A stretch of 64,000 nucleotides of DNA from NCBI GenBank assembly GCA_963555705.1, contig OY743182.1, positions 50,906,592 through 50,970,591 of the forward strand. The letters are read 5' to 3'. The position numbers were made by a program, and so were the translations under genes. Each line of letters starts with the position of its first letter. Position 1 is the first letter of the stretch. The notes below the pieces were generated by a model. It was not told the DNA's origin. It worked only from the letters and a program-made list of their open reading frames with translations, and made no database searches. The stretch is from Ligustrum vulgare (lineage: Eukaryota > Streptophyta > Magnoliopsida > Lamiales > Oleaceae). Of the stretch, positions 34,311-46,942 are shown one piece after another.

Positions 34311-35191
34311 GGTGGCGTTCTGTTTGTATTTTATTTTGTATTTTCATTTTCGAAAATGTTTTGTGTTTTGTGTTTTCATTTTTGTTTTCAAATTTGCTGA
34401 AAACGCGTTTGGTTTGTCATTTCTGAAAACTGTTTTTGAAAATGAAAAGCTGGAAAACACGTTCTGTTTGAAATTTTGCAGAACACTATTTAAACTATTT
34501 TTAATTAATTTGCTTGCAGAATACTACTAACTCCAACTCAAATTTCCTTTCACAATACACTAAAAATATGGTTACATGTAACACACTAATGTGAGCATTA
34601 AGAGTCTATATTAACACAGCTTGGTCAGGTTCGGGACTTGAGAAATCTCTACTTCTATTAAAATCCAGAAAATGCAAGTTCTTTCAAAACCACCAAAGTC
34701 CATTTATCATTGAATTTTTTGAAATATAACAACAAGAATTCTCATTTTTTTATTTATTTATTTTTTTTTGTAATGTTGATATTGAATTCAATAAAACTTT
34801 ATTTAAACTAAGTTTCAAGTTAGGATAATTCTAGAAAAAAAAAAAAAAATTCTTTATTTAGACTTAGTTCCAACCTAGGATAATTCTAAAAAAAATAATA
34901 AAAAAATTAAAAAAATAAAAAAAATATATTAAGTTTAGTTCTAAGTTAAGATAATTCTATAAAAAAAAAAAAAAAAATTCCCAAAACGCGTTTTCCGCGT
35001 TTTGGACATTTTTTGTCGAAATACACACAAAACGCCCAAAACGATGTTTCGGGCGTTTTCCGTTTTGTATACAATTTTTTTTTTTTTTGTTTTCCAAAAT
35101 GCATTTTCGAAAATGGTAAAGAGAACGCGTTTTTAGCGTTTTCGAAAATAAAAACAGAAAACGACCTCAAAACAGCAAAGAGAACAAGGGC
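34311..35191. mobile_element. Harbinger-like TIR element with internal repeats
   Basis: An 881-bp element between TTA duplications (34,308-34,310 and 35,192-35,194). Its ends are GGTGGCGTTCTGTTTG and, reverse-complemented, GCCCTTGTTCTCTTTGCTG. The arms contain AAAACGCG/CGCGTTTT words. The centre has about three units of 80 bp containing TTAGGATAATTCTA and an A-rich tract. The short Phe-rich ORFs are arm artefacts. It resembles the element at 1,027-2,227 in layout. Confidence 0.6.
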
Positions 35192-35194
35192 TTA

Positions 35195-35839
35195 GATTTT
35201 AATCTAAGTCAAAGTCAATAATTAATCATAATTACATATTTTATGGGTTTCGCAACTTTTTTAACGACACAGTTCTTCAACTTTTATCAAAATATGCCAA
35301 AAATTTGATTTTCATCTATATCAAAGGGGGACTTTATTAGAAGTTAAAGGAGTATCAAAAGTCTGAATGGATTATGTTCTAGATTTTCAGTCATAAGTTG
35401 AGATCCAATGTCTTAATAGAAAACATTTGAATTGGAAAAATATCGTACAAGAATTGTGGCCATTTGAGTTAGCTTTCTAACTCACTCTGAATCAATTCAA
35501 TCGAACATCTCGAGAGATGATAAAAATATTGACGATCGCTTGATGGTCGTGGGAAATTTGCTCAATTTATTTTAATAGTATAGGGGGCGTTTGATGGCCG
35601 ATGAGCACCCGTGTCATTTGGGAAATTCACATTTCGCAATTTTTAGTCTTTATACTATTCTATATATTTCCAAACACTTTATCTTATCTTATCTTATATC
35701 TTATCTTATTTTATATTTACAATATTAGAGGATAGTGAAAAAAAATTCCCTCCCAAATTTCCCTCCCTAAAACATCCCTAAAAAAATAAAAATAAATAAA
35801 TAATAATAAAAAAAAGGTCATTGTAGAGAGAAAAAATAG
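35195..35839. other. AT-rich intergenic DNA
   Basis: No gene. A CTTATCTTAT short repeat lies near 35,683-35,712 and A-rich tracts near 35,780-35,815. Confidence 0.4.
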
Positions 35840-35847
35840 GATCCGCC

Positions 35848-36333
35848 TAGGGATGGCAAAACGGCTCGTCGACTCGGGCCGCTCGGGCTCGGCTCGAAAA
35901 AAGCTCGGGCTAAGCTCGGCTCGAGATTTCGAGACAAAGCTCGAGCCGAGCTTTTTTTTGAGAGACGGGCTTTTGCTCGGCTCGGCTCGAGCCAAAAAAA
36001 GCCCGCTAAAAAAGCTCGATGGGAGCTTGAACAATGAATTTCGACCACGAGTTCGGCTCAACTTGCAATATATACACATTTTCAATAAAAATTTTATGAA
36101 TTTTTGCTATAAAAATAAGAAAAAAAGTAAAAGTTCGGGACTGGGCTCGGCTCGGCTCGGCTCGGAAAAAACTCGAGCTAAAGCTCGAGTCGAGCCTTAT
36201 TTTTGGGGACGAGCTTTAGCTCGGCTCGGCTCGGCTCGGGCCAAAAAAAACTCGACCCCAAAAAGCTCGAGCCAAGTTCGAACCTTGATCTTCAGCTCGA
36301 GAGCCGGCTCGGCTCGGCTCGTTGACATCCCTA
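35848..36333. mobile_element. GAGCTCG-rich hAT-type MITE with 8-bp TSD
   Basis: The ends TAGGGATGGCAAAACGG and GTTGACATCCCTA share the inverted 8-mer TAGGGATG/CATCCCTA. They are flanked by the duplication GATCCGCC (35,840-35,847 and 36,334-36,341), which fits hAT elements. The body is dense in GGCTCG/GCTCGAG words, with a unique AT-rich centre shared with the copy at 6,800-7,276. No transposase. Confidence 0.72.
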
Positions 36334-36342
36334 GATCCGCCT

Positions 36343-37344
36343 AAAAACCATTCACTCATGATGGAGGGCCCACCTGCAATTATTCTTATGCATTTCAAAT
36401 TTCGAAACTCCATTTCAAAACACTTGCTGGATTATAGCTGCTGGGATTCAAGGCGCGATATCTTCTTGCTGCTGGGTTCATCTTGAAGGCTAGGAAATGC
36501 ATCAAAAAATGGTATCAGAGCCATGGTTATGGCTGAAAACGTGAGCCTGTGAGGAAGGCAAAAACTGTTGTCGAAGAAGCAGTTGGAGAAGTCTAAAAAC
36601 TGAAGCAAGAAAGCACCAACTGTGAGTGAAGCAAGTGAGAGCACCGTCCACAAATGTTGTACACTGTGGAGGCAGAACCGGTTGACCGAAAGGGAGAGAG
36701 AGCAGCTCCGACCGAGAAGAAGGGAGGAGGCTGACCTTTATCAACCCATCCCGTCAAACCATCTATCCAGTGAACCACTGCCACCAGCTGCACCGAGACG
36801 TCCAGAAGAACACTCTACCAAAGTTCAGGCAGGAAACGGCGACTGCACGGCGAGAAACGACCGGAAAAAGGAAGTGAAAACCGGAGATGAAATCTCAGAT
36901 TCCGTCCAAACTGGAGCTCCAACCGTGAAACGGTTTACACCGTTGGCTTCTCGAGGGTGAGGAGCATCTTCCTGTGTTGTGGGTGATATTCCGGAAGATT
37001 CCGACGGTCCGGCGAGTCTCCGACGACCTATTGCCATACAGAGTTGACTGCATAACCTGCACGTTCCGATTCCGAAGTCCATTCTTGCCATATCAACTCT
37101 TATGCGGCCATTTTTTACATTGATACCTTGGTGCCCTATATGAATACAAGTGGATCTTCCCAAATTTAGAGTTGAGTTGCCCAATGTAAATTGTTGTTGT
37201 TTAATTTTGATTTATGAGATTTATGTTGAACTATCCTTTGTTTTTGATCATAAAGGCCAGTAGTCAACACTTTGTGGGTTAATGGCAAGTTGCACTTGAA
37301 GAAGCTGAGCTGTTGTACAATCAAATGGTCTACCTCTTTGGATG
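36343..37344 (+). mobile_element. Remnant of an older LTR retrotransposon (LTR end, PBS, leader)
   Basis: TGGTATCAGAGCCATGG at 36,509-36,525 is a tRNA-Met primer-binding site. It lies a few bases after a TGCATCA that could end a 5' LTR. The following 450 bp has leader-like, purine-rich sequence and no gag similarity I can recognise. Both borders are lost. The young gypsy element landed at the right edge. Confidence 0.4.
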
Positions 37345-37349
37345 TACAA

Positions 37350-39705
37350 TGTCACAACCCACTTTAATTTTTCTAGTCAAATAATTATTTTATCAAGTCA
37401 AAATTTATTTTTGACCAATTTAGTCCAAGTGGGGACCAATTTAAATGAGTGGATATTTTGGGGATCATTTAAATTTTATTATTAGTTGGGGGACTTATTA
37501 TCATATATGTATGGGAATTTTATAGAAAGATAAATGAAGGACCCAACAAGCAATTTCCATCAAACTTTACATTGTCTTGACATTAGTAGACAACATTTCA
37601 ACCAAACCAAACACATTTTCACTACCACAGAGAGAGAGTTACGCAGAGAAAGAAAGAAAAAAAGGGAAAAAGGAAGAAAAAAGGGGAAAAAGGAAGAAAG
37701 AAAAGAAAAGGGAAGGAAGAAGAAGATAAGGAAAAAGGGGGAATTTCATTCAACATTCAAGACTTCATTTTCATTTTCAAGAGGTAAGGCAATACCCATT
37801 TATTTGAGATATGGTGTTGATTTTAGGGTTTTGATTTTTGAGTTAAATGTTAGATTTTTGGATGGATTTATGGTTCCCTTGAAGATATTGAGCTAAATAT
37901 TTAAGTTTGGTTGAATACATTGTGGTTACATGCTAGGGTTTGAAATAATAGTGGATTAAATTCATGATTTGGGCAAGATTGAGTTATTGGAGTTTATGTT
38001 AAATTATTTCAAGCTTAATTTGGTGATGTTTATTTGGAGATTAAATTAACCATGTAATTAAGTTGAAGAATTAGTCAATTACTAGTTTCTTGGAAAGGGG
38101 TTTTGGTGTCTATGAGCATTCCATTGAGGTATTGGTTAAATAAATGATATATGAGTTATAATGAAGTTATATTTCACATAAGATAAGGTTGGTTGGATGT
38201 AATGTTGGAGACATATGAAATTTGTGGTTATTGTATAGGATGTTATTTCATTTTGGGCATTTGTTAAATATTGGTAATTATTGGAGTTGATCCAAGGTTT
38301 TAATTTAATTTTCAGGAGGCGACACGGAGATTGGCCAGGCCTATCAGCCAAACTAGGTTTCAGTCACAATCTCAGTGAGTGGAAAAACTTATTTTTCCTT
38401 AAAGTTAAATTTTAATATCTAATGGCATAAATTTTACATACGATTCATGTTTTCAATTAAGTAGACAAGTTACAGAAATTACTACTTTTCACAAATACAA
38501 GTTTAAAAGCATGATTATATACTTCTTCTTTTAAAATTTCAAGCTAATCAAATTATAAATTTAGTACATTATTCTATAAAAGAATTTGTTACATGTAAAT
38601 TATTATTGTGAAAAACCATCAGAAAGTACCCAGGTGATATTACCCGCTCTGCACTGATGTGAATTCGTTTCCACAGTGTATGACCATATTATCAGATTAT
38701 CAGAGGTCCTTGGGACCCACTCTTGTGCACATATAGGCTTTGGGCCGTGTACTAGGGTGCTTTAGCCTTTGGGGCAGTCTATGCGCATATGACACAGTTT
38801 ATCAGATTATCAGCTTATCAGATTTGAATGGCTTTGCCTTGTACATCGAGAGTACTCTGTACTTGAGTAAAGTTATTCATTGGGTACACTTTGATGTGAT
38901 TCTTTTCAGTACAGTATGATATATTTATTCATAGAAAAATATTTCAGCTTCTCATTACAGTTCAACGAATTTTTAGTATTATCAGATAGTTATCACAATT
39001 TATGCCATGGTTTCAGTATTTATAAATTCTCATTTCAGCTAGATGTGCTTTTCAGATAAGTAAAATCTTTTCTTATGTCAATCAAAAGATATAGTTACAA
39101 AACAAATAGTGACTTTATAAAGAATTATAAACGAGAAAAGTATGACTAGTTTTCAAACACTCCACTCACTGAGTTAAAATCTCATATTTTTGTAACATTT
39201 TCATTACCAGGATACTTTTGAGTTTTGAGAGGAAGTTGGAAAGCCTGCCAAAGAGCCAAAGATCATTTAGTTGTATGTTTCTAGTCTTCATCATTCTTTT
39301 GGGATCCATGTATATATATTTAACTCGGTCCATTCTCGAGTTATTGTTTTGTCAAGTGCTTAGTTGATTAGAATGATATGTTGATGTATTGAATCTAAGT
39401 GGAATGGATGATATGTAGTAAGAACTAGATGGGCAGGCATAAGTTCTTTTGATTTTGATATGACGATGGGAAGGGATATGGAGTCCCAGTATTTTACATG
39501 TGGTGGTTTGAGGATTTGTTGATTTGTTACAGGGAGGTTTTATCCAATATTTAAAGGGAACTCCGTCAAATTTTTTTAAAAATCATGGGGTATTACGAGA
39601 AGTTTCAGTAGCCTTGGTGGTGGGTCCAGTATCTAGCTGGCATTCATCATCGGCGCACGCCACGTCTCGGGTCCACATAGGGTGATTCGAGACGGGGTCG
39701 TGTCA
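37350..39705 (+). repeat. Gypsy 5' LTR
   Basis: 2,356 bp, TGTCACAACCC...GTCGTGTCA, the same length as the 3' LTR. It contains a long purine-rich A/G stretch (37,632-37,740). The 120- and 71-residue frames that recur in both LTRs are not genes. Confidence 0.95.
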
Positions 39706-39707
39706 AG

Positions 39708-39718
39708 TGGTATCAGAG
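39708..39718 (+). promoter_or_regulatory. Gypsy primer-binding site
   Basis: TGGTATCAGAG, complementary to the initiator tRNA-Met 3' end, two bases past the 5' LTR. The match ends after 11 bases. Confidence 0.85.
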
Positions 39719-39789
39719 AATGGTTATAGAGTATGTTGGGTTGCATTGCATATGTATTGATCTTTTTCTGTCAACCATTGTAGAGAGTT

Positions 39790-42700
39790 ATGGCTCGTGG
39801 TGGTAGGACTAGCAGGCAACCAAATCCAATTCCTCAGACTCAGAATGCCCCTGATGGAGGACATGTAGGGGAGGCCGGTGGGGCAGCAGAATCAGTTCAC
39901 CAACCTCAGGTGCATCCCGAGGTACATCCTCCAGTGCAGCCTCAGGCACAAATGCAGGAACAGCCTGACCCTGCTACTGACAGGATCGTTGCAGCTATTG
40001 CTTCCCTCCTACCGCACACAGAAAAGGATAATCTCATTGAGAGAGCTATGAAACTTGGAGCAAAAACTTTTATGGGTACATCCAACCCAGCTGATGCTGA
40101 GCTTTGGATGAAATCTTTGGAGAATATATTTGATGTAATGGAGGTTCCTGAGGGTAAGAAGTTACGTCTTGCTATTTTTCTGTTGAGGGGAGGAGCTACA
40201 GATTGGTGGGCATCATATCGATGTCGGTATCCAGACCCTAGCGTTATTACTTGGGCTATGTTCACGGATGCTTTCAATGAGACTTATTACCCTCCATTTT
40301 ATCGTGATGCAAAACGTGATGAATTTTTGAGATTAGTTCAAGGATCCATGTCTGTTGCCGAGTACCATTTGAGGTTTGTAGAGTTGTCTAAGTATGCTAG
40401 TAACTTAATCGCTGATGAAAGAGAAAAATGTAGGCGATTTGAGCAGGGGTTGCGATCAGATATTCGGCCTTACGTGACAGTTCATGGGCATCAAAATTTC
40501 GGGTCATTGGTAGAAGCGACTTTGAGGGTCGAGACAGCTATCATAGATGGACGCAACCAAAGGGCACAGACGAGTTTTGGAGGTAGTGGCCAGACAGGGG
40601 CTTCAGGGTCTAAGAAGAATAGAAAAGGGTTTTGGCCAGGTGCTACAAATTCTACAAATTTTAAATCAAAGTCTCAGAGTTCGGGATTCAGTAAGATGTC
40701 AGGCCGGAGTCAGAGTTCTGTACAGCAGACTGGAGGGAGTCATATACATCCACAGGGCTCTATGCAGAGATCTCAGGGATCGAGGCCTAGTCAGAGTTCT
40801 GATTTTCGTAGCTTTCCACAGTGTCAGTCTTGTGGGAAGTTTCATCCAGGAGAGTGCCTTAAGGGAGTTGGAGTCTGTTATCAGTGTGGTCAGATGGGAC
40901 ACATGAGGAAGGATTGCCCAATCAAATCTCAGCAGAGTAGCGGATCACATATATTATTTCCTCAGCCAGGTGTTAGCAATGTGGGGCAGAGTCAGAGTCA
41001 GAGGGACATCTCAGTAGGGTCGACTGGCGGTGCTCAGTCTAATGTTGCTAGGGGTAGTATTGCTAGATCTGGAGCTCAGGCAGGGCGTAACAGGACTCAG
41101 GGTAAGGTATTTGCTATGACCCAGAAGGAAGCTGAGGAGTCACCAGATGTGGTTATTGGTATGTTATCTATTTTTGGTAGAGATGCTCGCACATTAATTG
41201 ATTCAGGTGCTACACATTCTTTTATTTCTTATGCACTTGCTTGTCATGCTGAGAAGAAGTTAGAGCCTTTAGATAATGAATTAGCTGTAACAACGCCAGT
41301 AGGAGTATCACTTTTGGCTAGTAATGTGTATAGAGATTGTATGATAAGGGTGAATGATCATCAATTACGGGCAGATTTAATTCCTCTTGATATGCATGAT
41401 TTTGATGTTATTTTGGGGATGGATTTTCTCTCTGAACATCGGGCTACAGTCGACTGCTTCCGCAAGGAAGTGGTGTTCAGGAAGCCAGAAGAACTTGAAT
41501 TTGTTCTTGTTGGAGAACGTAGAATCTTATCATCATGTGTTATATCCGCTTTGGATGCACGAAAATTGCTAAAAAAGGGTTGTCATGCATATTTAGCTAA
41601 TGTGATTGATACTAGACTCACTAATCCAAAACTTGAGGATATCCCTGTCGTGCGAGACTTTCCAGATGTGTTCCCAGAGGATCTTCCGGGACTACCACCA
41701 GATAGAGAGGTTGAGTTCTCTATTGATTTAATTCCAGGGACGGCACCTATTTCACAAGCACCATACAGAATGGCTCCAACAGAGTTAAAAGAATTGAAGG
41801 TACAACTGGAGGAATTAGTGGATAAGGGTTTCATTAGACCCAGTGTTTCCCCATGGGGAGCGCCAGTCTTATTTGTGAAGAAGAAAGATGGTACGATGAG
41901 ACTGTGTATTGACTACAGACAGTTGAATAAAGTTACGATTCGTAACAAGTACCCGTTACCTCGCATTGATGATTTATTTGACCAACTTCGAGGTGCTGCA
42001 GTATTTTCTAAAATTGATTTACGATCAGGGTATCATCAGCTGAAGATCAAAGATGCCGATATACCAAAGACTGCTTTTAGGACTCGATATGGCCATTATG
42101 AGTTCTTGGTGATGCCATTTGGGCTTACTAATGCCCCAGCTGCATTTATGGATTTGATGAATAGAGTTTTGCATCCTTATCTGGACAGATTTGTGATTGT
42201 TTTCATTGATGATATTTTGGTATATTCTCCTAGCAAGGATGAACATGCAGGGCATTTGAAAATTATATTGCAGACCTTGAGGGATAAGCATTTGTATGCG
42301 AAATTCAGCAAGTGTGAGTTTTGGCTGGATAAAGTGGTATTTCTAGGTCACGTGATATCAGCAGAAGGCATTTATGTAGATCCGATCAAGACAGAAGCTG
42401 TGATGAAATGGGAGCGCCCTTCTAATGTGACAGAAGTGCGAAGTTTTCTTGGGTTAGCGGGTTATTATCGTCGATTTGTGGAAGGATTTTCCAAAATTGC
42501 TCTTCCTTTAACTAGCTTGACTCGAAAGGATTCGAAATTTTTGTGGACACCAGAATGTGAGAAGAGCTTCCAAGAGCTGAAAAGTAGATTGATTTCCGCT
42601 CCTATACTCACTCTTCCTTCTCCAGGTGAAGAGTTTGTAGTCTATAGCGATGCATCACGCCAAGGTTTGGGCTGTGTTTTAATGCAGAATGGAAAGGTTA

Positions 42701-44109
42701 TAGCTTATGCTTCTAGACAATTGAAGAAGCATGAACTAAACTACCCAACTCATGATTTGGAATTGGCAGCAGTGGTTTTGGCACTAAAAATCTGGAGACA
42801 TTATTTGTATGGTGAAAAATGTCAGATATTCACGGACCACAAGAGCTTGAAGTATATCTTTGATCAAAAAGAATTGAATTTGAGACAGAGGCGATGGTTA
42901 GAACTTATCAAAGATTATGATTGCAAAATTGATTATCATCCGGGAAAAGCTAATGTAGTTGCTGACGCTTTGAGTAGGAAGGTCAGTAGCCATTCCACCA
43001 AATCTAGTGCGATGTGTGCTGCTTTGATGGGTGAATTTAGAACCTTACATGCTCAGTTGTCCACAACTACTACAGGGGCACTCTTAGCTCACTTTCAGGT
43101 GAGGCCTACTCTGATAAACAAAGTTAGAGAAGCTCAATTGCAGGATTTGGCATTGAAAACTTTGGAAGCAGAAGTCACTGTTGGCTTGCGAACAGACTAT
43201 GAAATCAGAGATGGTGCATTATTTATGGGAAATAGGCTATGTGTTCCTGATATTCCAGAATTGAAGAAAGAAATATTGGAAGAAGCGCACAGTTCAGGTT
43301 ATGCTATGCATCCAGGTAGCACCAAAATGTATCATACCCTGAAGGAGCATTATTGGTGGCGTGGTATGAAAAGAGAAATTGCTGAGTTTGTATCGACATG
43401 TTTTGTCTGCCAACAGGTGAAACCCGATCGCCAGAAAACAGCTGGACTTCTTCAGCCACTGCCTATTCCGGAGTGGAAATGGGAGCATATTACTATGGAT
43501 TTCTTATTTGGTCTTCCTCGCACTCAAAATGGACATGATGGTGTTTGGGTGATTGTCGATCGTTTGACCAAAACTTCAAGATTCTTGCCGATCAAAGCTA
43601 CCTTTTCTCTGAGTAAACTAGCAAAGTTGTATGTGGATGAGATAGTCAGTTTGTATGGGACTCCAGTGTCTATTGTATCTGACAGAGATCCTAGATTTAC
43701 TTCCAAGTTTTGGCCTAGTTTGCAAGATGCTTTGGGTACTAAACTACAGTTCAGTACAGCTTTCCACCCACAAACAGATGGTCAATCAGAGAGGACCATA
43801 CAGACCTTAGAAGATATGCTAAGAGCTTGTGTTCTAGAGTTCAAAGGAAGTTGGGATTCTCATCTGCGTTTGATGGAGTTTGCTTATAATAACAGTTATC
43901 ACTCGAGTATAGAGATGGCACCTTTTGAAGCACTGTATGGCAGGAAATGTAGAACGCCAGTTTGTTGGGGTGAAGTAGGCGAGAGGAGATTAGAAGGACC
44001 AGAATTTATTCAGATAGCCACAGAAACGGTGAAAGTGATTAAAGAGAAGTTAAAAGCAGCTCAAGATAGACAAAAAAAGTTATGCAGACAGACGCAGGAA
44101 AGATCTTGA
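39790..44109 (+). CDS. Gypsy gag-pol polyprotein, 1,439 aa to the frameshift
   Basis: Domains by residue: gag about 60-260 ([34 protein letters not shown]); CCHC knuckle [14 protein letters not shown] near 362; protease [13 protein letters not shown] near 470; RT with [15 protein letters not shown] and FIDDILVYS (about 735-812); RNase [14 protein letters not shown] near 952; integrase HHCC ([12 protein letters not shown] near 1,205) and DDE core ([31 protein letters not shown]). The product copies the element's RNA and inserts the cDNA. The natural reading frame continues past 44,109. A run of seven A at 44,072-44,078 puts it out of frame and ends the ORF about 10 codons later. All catalytic motifs before that are intact. 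Confidence 0.93.
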   Translation: MARGGRTSRQPNPIPQTQNAPDGGHVGEAGGAAESVHQPQVHPEVHPPVQPQAQMQEQPDPATDRIVAAIASLLPHTEKDNLIERAMKLGAKTFMGTSNPADAELWMKSLENIFDVMEVPEGKKLRLAIFLLRGGATDWWASYRCRYPDPSVITWAMFTDAFNETYYPPFYRDAKRDEFLRLVQGSMSVAEYHLRFVELSKYASNLIADEREKCRRFEQGLRSDIRPYVTVHGHQNFGSLVEATLRVETAIIDGRNQRAQTSFGGSGQTGASGSKKNRKGFWPGATNSTNFKSKSQSSGFSKMSGRSQSSVQQTGGSHIHPQGSMQRSQGSRPSQSSDFRSFPQCQSCGKFHPGECLKGVGVCYQCGQMGHMRKDCPIKSQQSSGSHILFPQPGVSNVGQSQSQRDISVGSTGGAQSNVARGSIARSGAQAGRNRTQGKVFAMTQKEAEESPDVVIGMLSIFGRDARTLIDSGATHSFISYALACHAEKKLEPLDNELAVTTPVGVSLLASNVYRDCMIRVNDHQLRADLIPLDMHDFDVILGMDFLSEHRATVDCFRKEVVFRKPEELEFVLVGERRILSSCVISALDARKLLKKGCHAYLANVIDTRLTNPKLEDIPVVRDFPDVFPEDLPGLPPDREVEFSIDLIPGTAPISQAPYRMAPTELKELKVQLEELVDKGFIRPSVSPWGAPVLFVKKKDGTMRLCIDYRQLNKVTIRNKYPLPRIDDLFDQLRGAAVFSKIDLRSGYHQLKIKDADIPKTAFRTRYGHYEFLVMPFGLTNAPAAFMDLMNRVLHPYLDRFVIVFIDDILVYSPSKDEHAGHLKIILQTLRDKHLYAKFSKCEFWLDKVVFLGHVISAEGIYVDPIKTEAVMKWERPSNVTEVRSFLGLAGYYRRFVEGFSKIALPLTSLTRKDSKFLWTPECEKSFQELKSRLISAPILTLPSPGEEFVVYSDASRQGLGCVLMQNGKVIAYASRQLKKHELNYPTHDLELAAVVLALKIWRHYLYGEKCQIFTDHKSLKYIFDQKELNLRQRRWLELIKDYDCKIDYHPGKANVVADALSRKVSSHSTKSSAMCAALMGEFRTLHAQLSTTTTGALLAHFQVRPTLINKVREAQLQDLALKTLEAEVTVGLRTDYEIRDGALFMGNRLCVPDIPELKKEILEEAHSSGYAMHPGSTKMYHTLKEHYWWRGMKREIAEFVSTCFVCQQVKPDRQKTAGLLQPLPIPEWKWEHITMDFLFGLPRTQNGHDGVWVIVDRLTKTSRFLPIKATFSLSKLAKLYVDEIVSLYGTPVSIVSDRDPRFTSKFWPSLQDALGTKLQFSTAFHPQTDGQSERTIQTLEDMLRACVLEFKGSWDSHLRLMEFAYNNSYHSSIEMAPFEALYGRKCRTPVCWGEVGERRLEGPEFIQIATETVKVIKEKLKAAQDRQKKLCRQTQERS

Positions 44110-44110
44110 A

Positions 44111-44539
44111 TTTGCTGTTGGAGATAGAGTTTTCCTTAAATTGTCTCCTTGGAAAGGTGTGTTGAGATTTGGCAAGCGAGGGAAATTAAGTCCGAGATAT
44201 ATTGGGCCTTATGAGATTGTGGAACGAATTGGTCCAGTGGCTTATCGTTTAGCATTGCCAGATGAGTTATCTAGGATTCATGATGTATTCCACATTTCGA
44301 TGCTTCGTAAGTACATTCCAGATTCATCTCATATTCTCAAACCACAGCCAGTGGAACTTAAGGAGAATTTAACTTACGAGGAGGAACCAGAAGGGATACT
44401 TGAACGAAAGGAACAAATTCAGCATGACAAGATTATTCCATTTGTCAAGGTTCTTTGGAAGAATCATCCAGTGGATGAAGCTACTTGGGAAAATGAAGAT
44501 CAAATTCGAGCCAAGTATCCTGACCTTCTAAGATGGTAG
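44111..44539 (+). pseudogene. Gypsy integrase C-terminus and chromodomain, out of frame
   Basis: This is the tail of the gag-pol polyprotein, separated by the one-base shift in the A run upstream. It contains the integrase C-terminal SH3-like segment ([29 protein letters not shown]). A chromodomain of the Tekay/Del type follows ([27 protein letters not shown]). Chromodomains direct such integrases to modified histones. The ATG at 44,141 gives a 132-codon ORF but is unlikely to be a real start. Confidence 0.88.
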
Positions 44540-44569
44540 TTGATTGAATTTCGAGGACGAAATTCTCTA

Positions 44570-44581
44570 AGGAGGTAAGAT
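44570..44581 (+). promoter_or_regulatory. Gypsy polypurine tract
   Basis: AGGAGGTAAGAT lies immediately upstream of the 3' LTR, preceded by the conserved CGAGGACGAA segment. It primes plus-strand synthesis. Confidence 0.7.
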
Positions 44582-46937
44582 TGTCACAACCCACTTTAAT
44601 TTTTCTAGTCAAATAATTATTTTATCAAGTCAAAATTTATTTTTGACCAATTTAGTCCAAGTGGGGACCAATTTAAATGAGTGGATATTTTGGGGATCAT
44701 TTAAATTTTATTATTAGTTGGGGGACTTATTATCATATATGTATGGGAATTTTATAGAAAGATAAATGAAGGACCCAACAAGCAATTTCCATCAAACTTT
44801 ACATTGTCTTGACATTAGTAGACAACATTTCAACCAAACCAAACACATTTTCACTACCACAGAGAGAGAGTTACGCAGAGAAAGAAAGAAAAAAAGGGAA
44901 AAAGGAAGAAAAAAGGGGAAAAAGGAAGAAAGAAAAGAAAAGGGAAGGAAGAAGAAGATAAGGAAAAAGGGGGAATTTCATTCAACATTCAAGACTTCAT
45001 TTTCATTTTCAAGAGGTAAGGCAATACCCATTTATTTGAGATATGGTGTTGATTTTAGGGTTTTGATTTTTGAGTTAAATGTTAGATTTTTGGATGGATT
45101 TATGGTTCCCTTGAAGATATTGAGCTAAATATTTAAGTTTGGTTGAATACATTGTGGTTACATGCTAGGGTTTGAAATAATAGTGGATTAAATTCATGAT
45201 TTGGGCAAGATTGAGTTATTGGAGTTTATGTTAAATTATTTCAAGCTTAATTTGGTGATGTTTATTTGGAGATTAAATTAACCATGTAATTAAGTTGAAG
45301 AATTAGTCAATTACTAGTTTCTTGGAAAGGGGTTTTGGTGTCTATGAGCATTCCATTGAGGTATTGGTTAAATAAATGATATATGAGTTATAATGAAGTT
45401 ATATTTCACATAAGAGAAGGTTGGTTGGATGTAATGTTGGAGACATATGAAATTTGTGGTTATTGTATAGGATGTTATTTCATTTTGGGCATTTGTTAAA
45501 TATTGGTAATTATTGGAGTTGATCCAAGGTTTTAATTTAATTTTCAGGAGGCGACACGGAGATTGGCCAGGCCTATCAGCCAAACTAGGTTTCAGTCACA
45601 ATCTCAGTGAGTGGAAAAACTTATTTTTCCTTAAAGTTAAATTTTAATATCTAATGGCATAAATTTTACATACGATTCATGTTTTCAATTAAGTAGACAA
45701 GTTACAGAAATTACTACTTTTCACAAATACAAGTTTAAAAGCATGATTATATACTTCTTCTTTTAAAATTTCAAGCTAATCAAATTATAAATTTAGTACA
45801 TTATTCTATAAAAGAATTTGTTACATGTAAATTATTATTGTGAAAAACCATCAGAAAGTACCCAGGTGATATTACCCGCTCTGCACTGATGTGAATTCGT
45901 TTCCACAGTGTATGACCATATTATCAGATTATCAGAGGTCCTTGGGACCCACTCTTGTGCACATATAGGCTTTGGGCCGTGTACTAGGGTGCTTTAGCCT
46001 TTGGGGCAGTCTATGCGCATATGACACAGTTTATCAGATTATCAGCTTATCAGATTTGAATGGCTTTGCCTTGTACATCGAGAGTACTCTGTACTTGAGT
46101 AAAGTTATTCATTGGGTACACTTTGATGTGATTCTTTTCAGTACAGTATGATATATTTATTCATAGAAAAATATTTCAGCTTCTCATTACAGTTCAACGA
46201 ATTTTTAGTATTATCAGATAGTTATCACAATTTATGCCATGGTTTCAGTATTTATAAATTCTCATTTCAGCTAGATGTGCTTTTCAGATAAGTAAAATCT
46301 TTTCTTATGTCAATCAAAAGATATAGTTACAAAACAAATAGTGACTTTATAAAGAATTATAAACGAGAAAAGTATGACTAGTTTTCAAACACTCCACTCA
46401 CTGAGTTAAAATCTCATATTTTTGTAACATTTTCATTACCAGGATACTTTTGAGTTTTGAGAGGAAGTTGGAAAGCCTGCCAAAGAGCCAAAGATCATTT
46501 AGTTGTATGTTTCTAGTCTTCATCATTCTTTTGGGATCCATGTATATATATTTAACTCGGTCCATTCTCGAGTTATTGTTTTGTCAAGTGCTTAGTTGAT
46601 TAGAATGATATGTTGATGTATTGAATCTAAGTGGAATGGATGATATGTAGTAAGAACTAGATGGGCAGGCATAAGTTCTTTTGATTTTGATATGACGATG
46701 GGAAGGGATATGGAGTCCCAGTATTTTACATGTGGTGGTTTGAGGATTTGTTGATTTGTTACAGGGAGGTTTTATCCAATATTTAAAGGGAACTCCGTCA
46801 AATTTTTTTAAAAATCATGGGGTATTACGAGAAGTTTCAGTAGCCTTGGTGGTGGGTCCAGTATCTAGCTGGCATTCATCATCGGCGCACGCCACGTCTC
46901 GGGTCCACATAGGGTGATTCGAGACGGGGTCGTGTCA
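44582..46937 (+). repeat. Gypsy 3' LTR
   Basis: 2,356 bp, the same length as the 5' LTR, followed by the TACAA duplication. One substitution noticed against the 5' LTR (near 45,415). Confidence 0.95.
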
Positions 46938-46942
46938 TACAA

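Larger units (their letters stand above)
37350..46937 (+). mobile_element. Ty3/gypsy chromovirus (Tekay/Del-like), full length
   Basis: A 9,588-bp element with 2,356-bp LTRs (37,350-39,705 and 44,582-46,937), TG...CA ends, the 5-bp duplication TACAA (37,345-37,349 and 46,938-46,942), a tRNA-Met PBS, gag-pol with integrase after RNase H, and a C-terminal chromodomain. The sequence before the 3' LTR (TTTCGAGGACGAAATTC) is typical of Tekay/Del elements. By eye the LTRs differ at one site (ATAAGATAAGG against ATAAGAGAAGG), so the insertion is recent. One frameshift separates integrase from chromodomain. Confidence 0.93.

Noticed and set aside
37534..37896. 120-residue Lys/Arg-rich ORF, identical at 44,766-45,128
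   Set aside because: It lies in the purine tract of the gypsy LTR, occurs in both LTRs and has no protein family signature.
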